In this document: positions 23,663 to 23,904 of the stretch, piece by piece
Layout of the letters: every line of letters begins with the position of its first letter
How positions within the stretch are numbered: position 1 is the first letter of the stretch
Source: Pseudomonadota bacterium
GTDB taxonomy: Bacteria; Pseudomonadota; Gammaproteobacteria; Steroidobacterales; Steroidobacteraceae
Reading direction: 5' to 3'
DNA length: 23,904 nt
Assembly: GCA_023433465.1 (NCBI GenBank)
Contig: JAEZCR010000231.1
Coordinates: forward strand, 1 to 23,904
Position numbers and translations under genes: made by a program
The notes under the pieces: generated by a model
The model's database searches: none
Told to the model about the DNA's origin: nothing
What the model saw: only the letters and a program-made list of their open reading frames with translations

Positions 23663-23904
23663 ATGTTTGACCTTAAGCGTCAGGTTCGCCTGGCAATTTC
23701 CAAACGTTCACATTCACACACACTGGCCGTCTGCGGACTCGCGACGCTCGCCATCTCTAACATCGCGCTGGCGCAGCAGCCGGCGGGTGAATCGCAGGTG
23801 GCAGGCGCGGAGACGCTCGACGAGATCATGGTCACCGCGCGGCGCCGCGCCGAGTCCCAGCAGGACACCCCGGTGGCCGGCACCCCGTTGAGCGCCCCCG
23901 CGCG
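23663..23904 (+). CDS. TonB-dependent outer-membrane receptor, N-terminal part (runs off window)
   Basis: The frame is open from the ATG at 23663 to the end of the window (80 codons). GGGGGAGG lies 6 bases before the start. The protein has a signal peptide of about 37 residues (hydrophobic 'LAVCGLATLAISNIALA', then Q). It is followed by 'LDEIMVTARRRAESQQDTPVAG', the TonB-box and plug-domain opening typical of substrate-uptake receptors in TonB-rich proteobacteria. It would sit in the outer membrane and import a bulky or scarce compound using TonB-ExbBD energy. Being divergent from the MarR gene across the shared operator, it is probably the uptake step of the aromatic-acid regulon. The ligand is unknown. 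Confidence 0.9.
   Translation, partial: MFDLKRQVRLAISKRSHSHTLAVCGLATLAISNIALAQQPAGESQVAGAETLDEIMVTARRRAESQQDTPVAGTPLSAPA

Overview
This 23.9 kb window is dense, high-GC chromosomal DNA (roughly two thirds G+C by eye). It comes from a Gram-negative bacterium that uses TonB-dependent receptors, Tat/Sec-exported oxidoreductases and the protocatechuate 4,5-cleavage route. The gene styles suggest a proteobacterium of the Steroidobacter/Nevskiales or sphingomonad type. That placement is inferred from protein style only and was not tested.

Layout. 1-1365: the end of an ABC ATPase and a MacB/FtsX-type permease. 1455-4210: two overlapping exported Gfo/Idh/MocA-type oxidoreductases, followed convergently by a TauE/SafE transporter (4220-5032). 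5248-9098: glycogen phosphorylase and a D-2-hydroxyacid dehydrogenase with a signal peptide. This pair is flanked by a 34-nt repeat in inverted orientation (5070-5103 and 9102-9135), with other palindromic REP-like sequence between the two genes. 9144-11467: a 4-hydroxybenzoate 3-monooxygenase (pobA copy 1), the last codons of a lost TonB receptor, and a divergent LysR regulator. 11468-15797: a Tat-exported enolase-superfamily enzyme, a GNAT acetyltransferase coupled to an XRE-cupin regulator, a subclass B3-like metallo-beta-lactamase, and an unrecognised gene of lower GC.

15794-23904 is the most coherent part, a catabolic island for hydroxylated aromatic acids. On the minus strand lie pobA copy 2, ligA, ligB and ligC, which take 4-hydroxybenzoate to protocatechuate, then through 4,5-ring cleavage, then through oxidation of the semialdehyde. 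Divergent from them is an acyl-CoA synthetase. Further on are a fused enoyl-CoA hydratase/3-hydroxyacyl-CoA dehydrogenase, its coupled MarR regulator, and a divergent TonB-dependent receptor that runs off the window. The same 23-nt sequence, containing the inverted repeat GTATGTA-C-TACATAC, lies in both divergent promoter regions (19350-19372 and 23618-23640; 21 of 23 bases identical). This suggests one MarR repressor controls uptake, CoA activation, side-chain beta-oxidation and ring cleavage as a single regulon, probably for p-coumarate-like phenylpropanoids. The later 4,5-pathway genes (ligI, ligU, ligJ, ligK) and a thiolase are not in the window.
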